The translations under genes were made by a program, and so were the position numbers. The notes under the pieces are model-generated. The model was not told where the DNA came from and did no database searches. It saw nothing but the letters and a program-made list of their open reading frames with translations. DNA of 40,978 bases from positions 1-40,978 of the forward strand of contig CAIVVT010000331.1 in the NCBI GenBank assembly GCA_903909435.1. Reading direction: 5' to 3'. This document shows positions 25,478 to 32,885 of this stretch, piece after piece. Every line of letters starts with the position of its first letter. Position 1 is the stretch's first letter. This DNA comes from an uncultured Acidobacteriia bacterium. GTDB lineage: Bacteria > Acidobacteriota > Terriglobia > Bryobacterales > Bryobacteraceae.

Positions 25478-26136
25478 AACGCTGGCTCGGTTCTGGACAA
25501 CAGAGGTCGCAGAAACCCGAGCCAGATCGCACTGCCGGCATAAACGAACACGAAATTCAGCAGGAATGCAAACACCTCTGCAACGCGGCCGGCCGGTGGC
25601 TTTCGGGTGGCTGCATCTGTTGGCAGCACCAGGAACGAGGGCGCCACTGCGAAACCGTAGGTGGCCACCAAGATTGGCGCAGCAGTCACAAGAGGGAACC
25701 ACTGTCGGGTCATCAATAGTCGAACGGCCATCCAGTCCTTCTCAATGCATAGCCCCATCAAGCCGGCGATGAAGAACACTTGGTGCGGCGTATAGTTCCT
25801 GTAGCGACTCAAAACCCACCAGCCAGTCACCCAGGATAAACACATGCCCAGCCACCAGAACATGTTCTTCAGCAGGTTCGGATCGAGATCGCCCTTGAAG
25901 TTCACCGCGAAGTTCTCCATCAAGAGGTTGGAGCAGACCAGTCCGACCGCAAAGAAGCGCTGTGTCTCTGTGAACGGCCACCGCATCACGAATCTCGTGA
26001 GCGGCTCACGAAAGCAAACCAGAGCAAGCCAGAGATAGCCCAAGGCGATTGCGCCAAGGAAGACCCTACCTTGCGGAACAATTGCACAAATTAGAGAAGC
26101 GAATACAAACCAAGCCCAGAACAGCCGTTTCCACAT
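25474..26136 (-). CDS. Hypothetical multi-spanning membrane protein of the export operon
   Basis: This 220-residue protein has about 6-7 hydrophobic segments and no family that I recognise. It starts at the ATG at 26136, with AAGGAG 8 bases upstream, and is the first gene of the operon that continues to SGNH hydrolase, Wza, Wzz and Wzy. Charged residues cluster in loops (FKGDLDPNLLKN, LSRYRNYTPHQ). The GTGA overlap with the SGNH gene suggests the two products are made together and may form a membrane complex, for example feeding an acyl group to the hydrolase domain. That is inference; no acyltransferase motif was seen. Confidence 0.75.
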   Translation of the reverse strand: MWKRLFWAWFVFASLICAIVPQGRVFLGAIALGYLWLALVCFREPLTRFVMRWPFTETQRFFAVGLVCSNLLMENFAVNFKGDLDPNLLKNMFWWLGMCLSWVTGWWVLSRYRNYTPHQVFFIAGLMGLCIEKDWMAVRLLMTRQWFPLVTAAPILVATYGFAVAPSFLVLPTDAATRKPPAGRVAEVFAFLLNFVFVYAGSAIWLGFLRPLLSRTEPAL

Positions 26137-26228
26137 GCCAAGACTCCTTCAGTTCCCAGGTCGAGGCTCATCGCCACGTGCGATCTCATTGCACCTGCTT
26201 GTTAACTGGGCATGTAGGTTTCGGACCA

Positions 26229-26244
26229 CGGATGATTTCATCCG
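26229..26244. promoter_or_regulatory. Perfect 6-bp inverted repeat in the divergent promoter gap
   Basis: CGGATG (26229-26234) and CATCCG (26239-26244) flank four bases. A second symmetric site, GAACC-T-GGTTC, lies at 26288-26298. Both are in the 219-base gap between the divergent membrane protein and kinase-like genes, a sensible place for operators. Confidence 0.35.
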
Positions 26245-26355
26245 GGCTGGAGAGGGATGAGGCATAATGATGAAGTTGACGATCCAAGAACCTGGTTCGT
26301 GAACCCTCTCAAATTGGCCGTGTGACCACTGGTGCCGGGAGGGACAGAGGGATGA

Positions 26356-27267
26356 GTGGAAACTTCCGGGAACATTTTGAATATCGCCAAGATGCTGGCC
26401 GATACTCGTACGGTCCTGTTCGCGACCGCTTCCGTGGGGACGCCAGTGTTGCGCAACGCCAAGCAGTTGGCCCTGTCTCTTAGGCCGGCGAAGGAACGAA
26501 CAGTTGCTATTGTCAGTTTGACTGATCGTGGCTCCCAGGAAGCAACGCCCCAGTCCGATCCCGCCGATCTGGTCCTGGCAAAGGAGTGGAGATACGCGCC
26601 GTCGGGCGGCACCGAACCTGCTCTGATTTCCTGGGTGGGATCCAACCCAGATGATCCGCCGAACAACTCGATTTCTACTAGCGCGGTCGCCGCTTTGCTC
26701 AAGAAACTGAGCAGACGCTTTGACCTGATTCTGGTTGAAGCGGGCTCGGATCCCGTGCCCTCGTCCCAGCAATTTGCGCTGGCGCCTTTGTGTTCTGGCA
26801 CGCTGTTGCTGGTCCGTAAGGGGATTAGCACCGCTGCAGAAGTGCAACGCTGTGAAACGCGGCTCAACCAATGCAAAGCCCGGATCTTGGGATGCATCTT
26901 TGTTGAAGGGACCGAGCTCTCCAGTCCCCGGCCGTTCCCTCCGGATCATTGCCTCCATCTGATCGAGCGCTCCTTCCACGCACGCCTCGGGCAGACGCAG
27001 ATCCTCCTCATTTCGCAGGACCGTCACCGCAATCCAAGTAGGAATCAACAGCTTCCTCAATCGCCTGTTCGACCTCTTCATGGGTTGACAATTCCAAGCC
27101 GAACTTGCGCACAGTCTTCCGCACATCTAGCACTATGCATTGGGATTCGCAGGCCGAAATCGGGTTGTTCCAATTACAGTTCAGCCGGTAACCTCTCTGC
27201 TTCAGCCTCCTTGCCACCGCTGCTCCGACTTCGCCGTTGGTCAAGGGCCGCCCAGTGCCAACATTGA
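26356..27267 (+). CDS. BY-kinase/ParA-like protein lacking Walker A, overlapping the SDR gene antisense
   Basis: The first ~215 residues follow the layout of CpsD/Wzc-type tyrosine kinases. VLFATASVGTPVLRNAKQLALSL sits where SAxxGEGKS and the following helix should be. LLKKLSRRFDLILVEAGSDP resembles Walker B. FALAPLCSGTLLLVRKG and ILGCIFVE match the later strands. The P-loop GxGKS/T is missing, so nucleotide binding is doubtful. The last ~87 residues (27008-27267) are antisense to the SDR gene and look unlike protein, so the original C-terminus has probably been lost or frame-shifted. The start is GTG at 26356 after AGAGGG; an out-of-frame ATG lies at 26352. It could be a regulatory pseudo-enzyme acting on Wzz, or a decaying gene. 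Confidence 0.6.
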   Translation: METSGNILNIAKMLADTRTVLFATASVGTPVLRNAKQLALSLRPAKERTVAIVSLTDRGSQEATPQSDPADLVLAKEWRYAPSGGTEPALISWVGSNPDDPPNNSISTSAVAALLKKLSRRFDLILVEAGSDPVPSSQQFALAPLCSGTLLLVRKGISTAAEVQRCETRLNQCKARILGCIFVEGTELSSPRPFPPDHCLHLIERSFHARLGQTQILLISQDRHRNPSRNQQLPQSPVRPLHGLTIPSRTCAQSSAHLALCIGIRRPKSGCSNYSSAGNLSASASLPPLLRLRRWSRAAQCQH

Positions 27268-27967
27268 ACGCTTCATAACTCCCCGGTTTCCATGGCATCT
27301 GGATAGCGGCCTCCAAGATCCTTGTCACGTAAGTTACCGGCACCAGGTCGCGGACGATCCTGCCTTCGCCGCGACATTGAATCGGCACTGCACCGTTCGG
27401 GTAGCGCCGGGCATGCGCCACGAGGGCTGGGATGAACCCTCGGCAACGCTTGCCAGTCACATTTCCAAATCGAAATCCGACGGCAGCCCCCGCTGACACC
27501 CGTGCCCAGTCAGAACAAACCAACTCACTGGCAGCTTTGGACATTCCATACAGCCCAACAGGATTCACGCTGCTCCATGCCGGCTTGATCCCGGATAATG
27601 AGCCGTTTCCGTACACAGCCGAGGACGAGGCGAACAGCAGCAATCTCGGCTTAAATGCCTCAATCACGTGGATCGTGCCTTTCAAATTCACATCCACGAG
27701 TTGGCCGGACTTTTCGAACGAGGGAACCGATTCCGCCTCTGCCGCCAAGTGAATCAGTGTCCTGGAACCACTTGCGGAGCCGCCCGCGAAAGGTCGCCGG
27801 ATATCCACATCGCAGTGAGTCCAATCCCAGCCTGCACGCGGGCTCCGGATGTCGAGTCCCTGCACATCCAGTCCATTACTCCTGAGCAGAGTGCACAAGT
27901 GGCTGCCCACGAATCCCGATGAGCCTGTAACCCAAACAGCCTCACGGCCGAATCCCACGCTCATCAT
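27008..27967 (-). CDS. NAD-dependent epimerase/dehydratase (extended SDR)
   Basis: This 319-residue nucleotide-sugar enzyme has a Rossmann motif GSSGFVG (15-21) after VWVTG. Other SDR features are the LIHLAAEAES segment and FASSSAVYG. The catalytic pair is Tyr140 and Lys144 in YGMSK. RDLVPVTYVTRIL and NVGTGRPLTNGEVG are substrate-domain motifs of the extended SDR family. It probably works on the product of the CDP-glucose 4,6-dehydratase encoded next to it, as a C4 reductase or epimerase, but the exact reaction cannot be read from the sequence. Two ATGs stand in tandem at 27967 and 27964. Its last ~260 bases overlap the kinase-like gene on the other strand. Confidence 0.88.
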   Translation of the reverse strand: MMSVGFGREAVWVTGSSGFVGSHLCTLLRSNGLDVQGLDIRSPRAGWDWTHCDVDIRRPFAGGSASGSRTLIHLAAEAESVPSFEKSGQLVDVNLKGTIHVIEAFKPRLLLFASSSAVYGNGSLSGIKPAWSSVNPVGLYGMSKAASELVCSDWARVSAGAAVGFRFGNVTGKRCRGFIPALVAHARRYPNGAVPIQCRGEGRIVRDLVPVTYVTRILEAAIQMPWKPGSYEAFNVGTGRPLTNGEVGAAVARRLKQRGYRLNCNWNNPISACESQCIVLDVRKTVRKFGLELSTHEEVEQAIEEAVDSYLDCGDGPAK

Positions 27968-28046
27968 CCGAGGACAATTACTCCGCCACCAAATTGCAAA
28001 CTAAGAACCATGCGCCACGGCCGAAGCCAGTCGTTCAATCCGACTC

Positions 28047-29051
28047 TCAAGCGCATACAGCCTTTGCTGGAAGCGTATCCTGATACAACTTCACGTACCA
28101 ATCGATAGCCTTTTGCAAACCTTGCTCCAAATTGAATCGAGGCGCCCACCCCAGTTGCCGGCGGGCTCTCGAGCAGTCCAGATACTGTTCGCGAATCTCT
28201 CCCTGCGCCTGATTCAGAATCACGGGCTCGAGATGGCTCGCGTTCATCAGTGCCAGGATCTTCCGCGTCAGTTCCAATACCGTGACCTGCACCTCCAAGC
28301 TGAAGTTGAACGCCAGACCGGAAAGCGTGGGGTCCAAGCTGAGCCTCTCGGCGAACGAGAGGTAAGCATCGACTGCATCTTCCACGTACAGGAAATCACG
28401 GACATACTGCCCATCGCTTCTGATCACGAACTTCTCGCCGAGATAGGTAGAACGGACCAGTCCAGGCAGGAACCGACTTAGGTTGAAGTCGCCTCCACCG
28501 AACAGATTGGCGCAGCGGGCGATTCCAATCTGCATTCCGAAGGCCGAGGCGTACATCCTCGAAATCAGGTCAGTACAACTCTTGGACACGTCATAAGGTT
28601 GGTCGGCAAGCAGGGCGTCATCCTCCCGATAGGGCAGTTTGGGGCTGGTCCCGTATGCTTTGTCAGACGAGGCGACCAGAACTCGTTTGACCTTCGCCTG
28701 TCGCGCGGCCTCCAGCAGGTTCCAAGTGCCTCGCACGTTGGTTTCCAGGGTGCCTACCGGATCGAGTTTGGCAACTCCAACCAGCGGTTGCGCGGCCAGA
28801 TGAAACACAGTGTCGATGGAGTACTCCGCAAATGCACGGCGGAGCAAATTGGGATCTTCGATCGAACCGCGCACCAGTGCCAGCCGATCCCAGTAACCCT
28901 CGCGAGCGAGCAAATTGTTCGGCAGTTGGTCGCGCACCAGGACGTGTGTCCCCGCGCCTAGGTCAACCAGTCGCTTCGCTATCCAGCCGCCCATAAAGCC
29001 GGTCGCCCCGGTCACAAAAACCGGGCGGTGCTTCCAAAAAGCTTCGCTCAC
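28047..29051 (-). CDS. rfbG: CDP-glucose 4,6-dehydratase-like SDR
   Basis: This 334-residue enzyme has the Rossmann motif GATGFMG (15-21) and LAAQPLVGVAKLDPVGTLETNV. It carries the subfamily signature VLVASSDKAYG (about 124-134) and the catalytic Tyr153/Lys157 in PYDVSKS. These match CDP-glucose 4,6-dehydratases, which make CDP-4-keto-6-deoxyglucose from CDP-glucose. The neighbouring cytidylyltransferase supports a CDP-sugar route. I chose the GTG at 29051, which shares one base with the TAG of the upstream gene and has AGGGGGAAGG before it. The 79-base gap to the SDR gene downstream shows nothing distinctive. Confidence 0.88.
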   Translation of the reverse strand: MSEAFWKHRPVFVTGATGFMGGWIAKRLVDLGAGTHVLVRDQLPNNLLAREGYWDRLALVRGSIEDPNLLRRAFAEYSIDTVFHLAAQPLVGVAKLDPVGTLETNVRGTWNLLEAARQAKVKRVLVASSDKAYGTSPKLPYREDDALLADQPYDVSKSCTDLISRMYASAFGMQIGIARCANLFGGGDFNLSRFLPGLVRSTYLGEKFVIRSDGQYVRDFLYVEDAVDAYLSFAERLSLDPTLSGLAFNFSLEVQVTVLELTRKILALMNASHLEPVILNQAQGEIREQYLDCSRARRQLGWAPRFNLEQGLQKAIDWYVKLYQDTLPAKAVCA

Positions 29052-29791
29052 TATGGCCTTCCCCCTGCGGCCCTCTTTATGACCTTCAGTGGCTGCTGCC
29101 GTTCGGTCCAAGGCGCGCTGCCGTCGCGATAGAGACTTTCCATCTCGTGTTGATCCTTACTCGTATCCATCGATTTCCAGAAGCCGTAGTGGCGGTAGGT
29201 ATTGAGCGCCCCATGCCTCGCCAGCGCGGGCAACACGTGCGTCTCCAGGTTTTGGCCCTCCCAGTGACGGAACGCATCGTGGTTGAACATGAAGAAGCCC
29301 GCGTTGATCCAGCAGTTTTCGATGATGGGCTTTTCGCGGAACTCGCGTACGCGCCCAGACTCGTCGAACATCACGACGCCGTACTGGGACCGCAAGGGAA
29401 CCGCGGTCAGCGTCGTCAGACAGCCGCTCTTCTCGTGGGCTTCCGCCAATTGCTGAAGGTCCACATCGCCGAGTCCGTCGCCGTAGGTTGCCAGGAAGGT
29501 CTCTCCGACGTAAGGCTCACAGCGCCGCAACCGTTCACCCGTGTCAGATTCAGCGCCGGTGTCCACAATGTCGATCCGCCAATCAGAGAAACGCCCATGG
29601 AAGTAGTCGCGCAAGATTTCCTGGCGATGTCCTGCGGCAAGGACGAAATGCTTGAAGCCCTGTCTGGCGTACAGCCGCATGAGATGCACCAGGATCGGCG
29701 TCCCGGCGATGGGCATCATGACCTTCGGAAAGTACTCGGTAAAAGGATACGAACGCGTCCCTTTACCCCCGCACAGGATAACCACTTCCAT
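29051..29791 (-). CDS. rfbF: Glucose-1-phosphate cytidylyltransferase-like nucleotidyltransferase
   Basis: This 246-residue nucleotidyltransferase has CGGKGTR (7-13), the FPK lysine region (21-23), the GTPILVHLMRLYARQGFKHF helix, and TYGDGLGDVD for metal binding. INAGFFMFN and the YGFWKSMDT C-terminal motif are typical of RfbF-type enzymes (usually about 255 residues). It would make CDP-glucose from CTP and glucose-1-phosphate. The assignment is strengthened by the adjacent CDP-glucose 4,6-dehydratase gene. The start is the ATG at 29791, with a strong GGAGGAGG 5 bases upstream; in-frame sequence further upstream lacks homology. It is the first gene of the CDP-sugar operon. Confidence 0.87.
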   Translation of the reverse strand: MEVVILCGGKGTRSYPFTEYFPKVMMPIAGTPILVHLMRLYARQGFKHFVLAAGHRQEILRDYFHGRFSDWRIDIVDTGAESDTGERLRRCEPYVGETFLATYGDGLGDVDLQQLAEAHEKSGCLTTLTAVPLRSQYGVVMFDESGRVREFREKPIIENCWINAGFFMFNHDAFRHWEGQNLETHVLPALARHGALNTYRHYGFWKSMDTSKDQHEMESLYRDGSAPWTERQQPLKVIKRAAGGRP

Positions 29792-30153
29792 GCAAACCTC
29801 CTCCTTAAGCCGCGATTTTTCAGACACCGAGTCCTCTGGCCACTCGTCATGTTGCTCAAGACACTCGCCAGGATACTCAACTAGTACTTGGTTGAGTGAT
29901 TCCCGAGGACTGTTCCTCCATTTTGATCGCCGCCCCCTCCAGCTCCGCACCCCAGTGAGTTTGTGCTGGCCGTTGGGCGGGACGAGTTGAGCCGCCTGAC
30001 TGACAGAAATTATTGGATTCTACCATGAAGAGTGCAGATTCGCGGAGAGAAATCCGCAAAGCCATCCATGAAATCTCGAGCGAAGAGATTCCGGCTTCTT
30101 TGGTGGCTGCTGTAGGACCAGGGATACACTTGCGAGTTCAAGGACGGATAAAG

Positions 30154-30189
30154 AAACTGGCAATCTGCCTGGGCGCCAGATTGCAGTTT
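30154..30189. repeat. 13-bp stem with one bulged G
   Basis: AAACTGGCAATCTG (30154-30167) pairs with CAGATTGCAGTTT (30177-30189), with one unpaired G and a 9-base loop (CCTGGGCGC). No T-run follows directly. It could be an attenuator or mRNA leader stem, or the end of a transcript from the left. Confidence 0.5.
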
Positions 30190-30269
30190 GGCTTCAGCAC
30201 CAATCCCCGGCTCCAGTACTACGGCTTAGAAAGAAATCTGCCCATCTTAGGGTGCCAAGTTTCTGAAAA

Positions 30270-30280
30270 TATACTATACT
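30270..30280 (+). promoter_or_regulatory. Possible -10 element of the carbamoyltransferase operon
   Basis: Two overlapping TATACT hexamers (30270-30275 and 30275-30280) lie in a locally AT-rich patch about 40-50 bases before the ATG at 30321. No good -35 box is present at the usual distance, so an activator may be needed. Confidence 0.3.
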
Positions 30281-30320
30281 ACTTCGTACACTCTTTTGGG
30301 CTGGAGGAGCTCGTTCCGAC

Positions 30321-32174
30321 ATGACTGCGATCCTGGGAATCTCAGCGTTCTACCACGACAGCGCAGCGGCATTGCTTATCGACGGGCAGGTGGTTGCCGC
30401 TGCGCAGGAAGAGCGTTTCACCAGGAAGAAGCATGACTCTGGTTTTCCGGCACACGCCATCGAGTATTGCCTCCATACAGCAGGGTTTCGGTCTTCAGAC
30501 GTGGAATACGCGGTTTTCTATGACAAGCCGTTCCTGAAGTTTGAGAGACTCCTCGAGACCTATCTTGCCTACGCACCAGCAGGCCTCGCGAGTTTCTCTG
30601 CCGCAGTCCCGGTCTGGCTCAAAGAGAAACTCTCTCTACGCTCGAATGTCAGAAGAGAACTCGGTTCCAGCTTCCAGGGCTCGCTTGTTTTCCTGGAGCA
30701 CCACGAAAGCCACGCGGCCAGTGCCTTCTTCCCCAGTCCGTATGATGAGGCGGCGATCCTCACGTTGGACGGTGTAGGTGAATGGGCAACCACATCTTCT
30801 GGCGTCGGCGAGGGTAATCGTCTGCGCCTCAATCGCCAGATGCAGTTCCCTCACTCGCTCGGGTTGTTGTACTCTGCTTTCACTTACTACTGTGGCTTCA
30901 AGGTCAACAGTGGCGAGTACAAGCTCATGGGCCTTGCTCCCTATGGAAGGCCTATCTACACCGAGGCGATCTACCAACATCTCATCGACCTTAAGAGCGA
31001 TGGCAGCTTCTGGCTGGACATGAGTTACTTCAACTACTGCCAGGGGTTGACCATGACCAGCGACAAATTTCACCGCCTGTTCGGAGCACCCCCGCGCCGG
31101 CCGGAGACTGACATCGAACAACGGCACATGGACTTGGCAGCGAGCATTCAGGCCGTGACCGAGGATGTGATATTGAAGCTGGTCATTGACCTGCAGCATT
31201 CAACCGGCAAGCGGAACCTTGTTCTCGCGGGCGGCGTCGCGCTGAACTGCGTGGCGAACGGAAAGGTTCAGCGCGAGGGACCTTTTGATTCCCTCTGGAT
31301 ACAACCTGCTGCTGGGGACGCCGGTGGGGCCCTTGGCGGAGCCTATTTCGTATGGCATCAGTTGCTCGGAAAGCCTCGCACTGCGAATCCCAATGACTCC
31401 CAGCAGGGCAGCTTCTATGGTCCTTCTTTTTCAAGCATCGAAGTGGAATCCTGGCTCGGTGACCTCGGCGCGGCTCACTCGCTTTTGCCCGATGATGAGT
31501 TGTATGAACGTGTAGCCGAGTTGCTGGCTCAAGGGAACGTCGTCGGTTGGTTCCAGGGCCGAATGGAGTTTGGTCCGCGCGCCCTCGGTGCTCGCAGTAT
31601 CCTCGGTGACCCGCGCTCTCCATCCATGCAGGCCAAGATGAACCTGAAGATCAAGTTCCGGGAGAGTTTTCGGCCGTTTGCACCCTGCGTGCTGGCAGAA
31701 CATGCATCCTCCTGGTTTGAACTTGAGCCTGGCCAGGAGAGCCCTTACATGTTGCTGGTAGCTCCCGTCCGCGAAGGACGTCGCCGCCCCGTTTCCAGCG
31801 AGGAGCGCGAATTGATGGCGACCAATCCCGATCTCTGCAAACGTGTCAATGTCGCGCGCTCTCAGATCCCCGCCGTCACGCATGTCGATTACTCCGCGCG
31901 CGTGCAGACCGTGGATGCGGGTCGAAATCCACGCTTGCACCGTCTGATGACCGAGTTTTACCGCCAGACTGATTGCCCGGTTGTGGTCAATACCAGCTTT
32001 AACGTCCGTGGTGAGCCGATCGTCTGCACACCGCAGGACGCCTACCGTTGCTTCCTCGCCACCGAGATGGATGCGTTGGTGGTTGAGAACTGCGTTCTGC
32101 TCAAGACTGACGTTCCCGATTCGGCCTCACGGCCTGAGCGCGAGCGGTATCTGGCGCAGTTTCAATTGGATTGA
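30321..32174 (+). CDS. Carbamoyltransferase (NodU/CmcH/TobZ family)
   Basis: This 617-residue enzyme is full length for its family. The N-terminal ASKHA/Kae1-like domain begins with ILGISAFYHDSAAAL (His12), has EERFTRKKHDSGFP, the metal-binding HHESHAASAFF (127-137) and LTLDGVGEWATTS. The C-terminal YrdC-like domain starts with GPRALGARSILGDPR and includes INTSFNV-like NTSFNVRGEPIV. These enzymes activate carbamoyl phosphate with ATP and place the carbamoyl group on a hydroxyl, often of a sugar. In this locus the likely target is a sugar of the exopolysaccharide. The start is the ATG at 30321, with GGAGGAG 10 bases upstream. Two small membrane-protein genes follow at once. Confidence 0.95.
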   Translation: MTAILGISAFYHDSAAALLIDGQVVAAAQEERFTRKKHDSGFPAHAIEYCLHTAGFRSSDVEYAVFYDKPFLKFERLLETYLAYAPAGLASFSAAVPVWLKEKLSLRSNVRRELGSSFQGSLVFLEHHESHAASAFFPSPYDEAAILTLDGVGEWATTSSGVGEGNRLRLNRQMQFPHSLGLLYSAFTYYCGFKVNSGEYKLMGLAPYGRPIYTEAIYQHLIDLKSDGSFWLDMSYFNYCQGLTMTSDKFHRLFGAPPRRPETDIEQRHMDLAASIQAVTEDVILKLVIDLQHSTGKRNLVLAGGVALNCVANGKVQREGPFDSLWIQPAAGDAGGALGGAYFVWHQLLGKPRTANPNDSQQGSFYGPSFSSIEVESWLGDLGAAHSLLPDDELYERVAELLAQGNVVGWFQGRMEFGPRALGARSILGDPRSPSMQAKMNLKIKFRESFRPFAPCVLAEHASSWFELEPGQESPYMLLVAPVREGRRRPVSSEERELMATNPDLCKRVNVARSQIPAVTHVDYSARVQTVDAGRNPRLHRLMTEFYRQTDCPVVVNTSFNVRGEPIVCTPQDAYRCFLATEMDALVVENCVLLKTDVPDSASRPERERYLAQFQLD

Positions 32175-32176
32175 AG

Positions 32177-32590
32177 ATGCAATTCAAGGACATAGACAGA
32201 AACCCGTCAAAAAGGCTGCTTCGGCAGTTTTCTGCGCTACTGATCGTAATCGTCGGAGGAATGGGCGCTTACCGCCTCGAGCACGGCGGCCGACCCTCAA
32301 TTTGCTACGCCGTCATCGGCGCAGCAGTTACCATTGGCCTGCTTGGACTCGCGCTTCCAATCGCAGTCAGGAGGATCTACGTGGGTTGGAACATTCTTGC
32401 GTTTCCCATTGGCTGGGCCGTGAGCAAGGTGGTCCTGGCGCTCGCCTATTTCTCCATCTTCACCTTCATCGCTATCCTCTTCCGCTTGTTCGGGCGCGAC
32501 AAGCTCATTTTGCGCAAACCTGCGGGTACAACGTATTGGACCGAGCGTAGGGAGTCCTCTTCTGTCGCGCAGTATTTTCAGCAGTTCTAA
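32177..32590 (+). CDS. SxtJ-like small membrane protein
   Basis: This 137-residue protein has three to four hydrophobic segments (about 20-34, 44-62, 72-88 and 90-106), between a charged N-terminus (MQFKDIDRNPSKRLLRQF) and a polar C-terminus ending in TYWTERRE. It matches the SxtJ family of small membrane proteins, known to sit beside NodU-type carbamoyltransferases, including in saxitoxin and polysaccharide clusters. Its biochemical role is not established. The ATG at 32177 lies two bases after the carbamoyltransferase stop, so the genes are coupled. A TTG at 32171 overlapping the stop is less likely. Confidence 0.82.
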   Translation: MQFKDIDRNPSKRLLRQFSALLIVIVGGMGAYRLEHGGRPSICYAVIGAAVTIGLLGLALPIAVRRIYVGWNILAFPIGWAVSKVVLALAYFSIFTFIAILFRLFGRDKLILRKPAGTTYWTERRESSSVAQYFQQF

Positions 32591-32619
32591 ATTCTGATCA
32601 GATCCCGGGAGCATCCAGA

Positions 32620-32820
32620 ATGGGTACCAATCATCCAGCCAGTTTTGAAGACAGCGCACGCCGGAACAAACAGGCGGGTACGTTCGGGGAACTCTGGCGA
32701 TTTCTGGCCAACCGCAAGCGCTGGTGGATGGTGCCAGTAGTGCTGGTGCTAATCATGTTTGGCGTGCTGATCTTCCTATCCAGTACTGCGGCCGCGCCGT
32801 TCATATACACGCTCTTTTAG
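32620..32820 (+). CDS. DUF5989 family small membrane protein
   Basis: This 66-residue protein has an amphipathic start, the motif GELWRFLANRKRWWMVPVVL, a single membrane helix (about 37-54) and the C-terminal tail APFIYTLF. That pattern is characteristic of DUF5989 proteins found next to SxtJ and carbamoyltransferase genes. The function is unknown. The start is the ATG at 32620, with GGGAG 9 bases before it. It is 29 bases downstream of the SxtJ gene and completes a three-gene unit. Confidence 0.82.
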   Translation: MGTNHPASFEDSARRNKQAGTFGELWRFLANRKRWWMVPVVLVLIMFGVLIFLSSTAAAPFIYTLF

Positions 32821-32885
32821 GGGTTCACCGGCGAATTGGAGTCGCGCTCCGGCGGCGGACGAGATCACACAGAAGGGGAGGCAGA

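Larger units (their letters stand above)
29792..30320. other. Structured divergent intergenic region before the carbamoyltransferase operon
   Basis: A 529-base gap between divergent operons. It holds ACTCAAC/GTTGAGT (29875-29881/29891-29897), GCGGA/TCCGC (30042-30046/30053-30057), AATCTC/GAGATT (30072-30077/30085-30090) and a strong 13-bp stem at 30154-30189. An open frame (ATG 30025 to 30324, 99 codons) ends in an ATGA overlap with the carbamoyltransferase. It has no ribosome binding site and unusual codon use, so I regard it as unlikely to be a gene. Confidence 0.45.

Noticed and set aside
26149..27126. 325-codon open frame on the minus strand
   Set aside because: Antisense to the kinase-like gene, no recognisable motif, and it would overlap the neighbouring operon start and the SDR gene.
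30013..30324. Small plus-strand frame overlapping the carbamoyltransferase start as ATGA
   Set aside because: No ribosome binding site, codon use unlike the neighbours, no recognisable family, and it coincides with several RNA stems. It is described under the intergenic region instead.
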